This document shows, one piece after another, positions 63,565 through 64,000 of a stretch of 64,000 nt of DNA (its first letter is position 1; each line of letters opens with the position of its first letter). The stretch is taken from NCBI RefSeq assembly GCF_905147365.1, contig NC_056417.1, positions 7,152,501 through 7,216,500 of the forward strand. The letters are read 5' to 3'. Position numbers and translations under genes: made by a program. The notes under the pieces were generated by a model that saw nothing but the letters and a program-made list of their open reading frames with translations, was not told the origin of the DNA and did no database searches. The DNA comes from Aricia agestis (lineage: Eukaryota > Arthropoda > Insecta > Lepidoptera > Lycaenidae).

Positions 63565-64000
63565 GTGAGTATTTATATGAATGGCCGTTTACGATTCATC
63601 GTAAATAAAGGTTTCTTAGAAAGCAGTCACAATAAAATGTTTTCCAATGAAAACAGTACATTTCTGATGGATCGAAAGTATCGCAAAACAACCCTATGAA
63701 AAGTACGGACTACGGGACTACAGAGTCGTGGGAAACATGTTCTTGATTTTTGCATACGAATCTGTGTCATAATAACCACGAATAATAAAAACAATTTACA
63801 ACTGAATTTAAAAATTCTTGTCTTAGGTTAAATGATGATTGATGACAATATCAATTTAATAACTTTTGAGTATTTACTGCGCTCGAATTTTTATTAAAAA
63901 TAAAATTTAACTTGTATTTAGCGATATTATGGTGCTCGTAGCCACTTGTATAAAACGCGCTCACTTAAAAAGAAAAAAAAAACAGAAAAATACGACCGCG
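63565..64000. other. Possible intron or intergenic end of window
   Basis: AT-rich sequence after the candidate donor. No further exon or repeat that I can support. Confidence 0.35.

Overview
The window looks like AT-rich, gene-poor nuclear DNA of a lepidopteran (butterfly or moth). I read it as intergenic or long-intron sequence made almost wholly of transposable-element remains. The assignment rests on recognition of widespread lepidopteran repeats: tRNA-derived SINEs, LINE 3' ends finishing in phrases such as GACAAAGTCGCGGGCAACAG or CGTTGCGCCAAAA, and many short inverted-repeat DNA elements. I cannot name the species or family. No complete host gene is visible.

Layout. 1-1514: 5' end of a GC-rich LINE-like element on the minus strand, with an open DUF4780-type ORF1 running off the left edge. 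1.5-13 kb: a mosaic of one abundant SINE-like family (ten copies in the window), TTAA- and TTA/TAA-flanked MITEs, a full-length tRNA-SINE with an 11-bp target-site duplication, and LINE tails. 13-27 kb: GGGTTCCG/CACTTGGCCGG elements, a self-nested MITE, a hAT-like MITE with an 8-bp duplication, more SINEs and LINE 3' fragments. 28-44 kb: LINE tails, two places where different MITE families sit back to back across one TAA/TTA, a LINE inserted in a LINE, and an RTE-type ORF2 end. 44-52 kb: a young poly(A) LINE insertion with a 13-bp duplication, and a broken two-ORF LINE (about 2.6 kb) with endonuclease and reverse-transcriptase remnants, followed directly by a SINE. 52-64 kb: more MITEs and LINE tails, and at 63.5 kb a possible first coding exon encoding a signal peptide.

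Most interesting observation: four tiny palindromic insertions (27-40 bp, CATAGAC...GTCTATG-like ends), each flanked by an exact 8-bp direct repeat. Two lie inside one copy of a three-copy repeat whose other copies provide the empty sites. They look like a family of extremely small hAT-type elements. A second theme is perfect short-spacer palindromes. Two of these can be explained, by comparison with sister repeat copies in the window, as template-switch inverted duplications.

The two candidate host coding pieces (35784-36074 minus; 63499-63564 plus) are weak, and rest on a leader-peptide-like start plus, for the second, a good splice donor.
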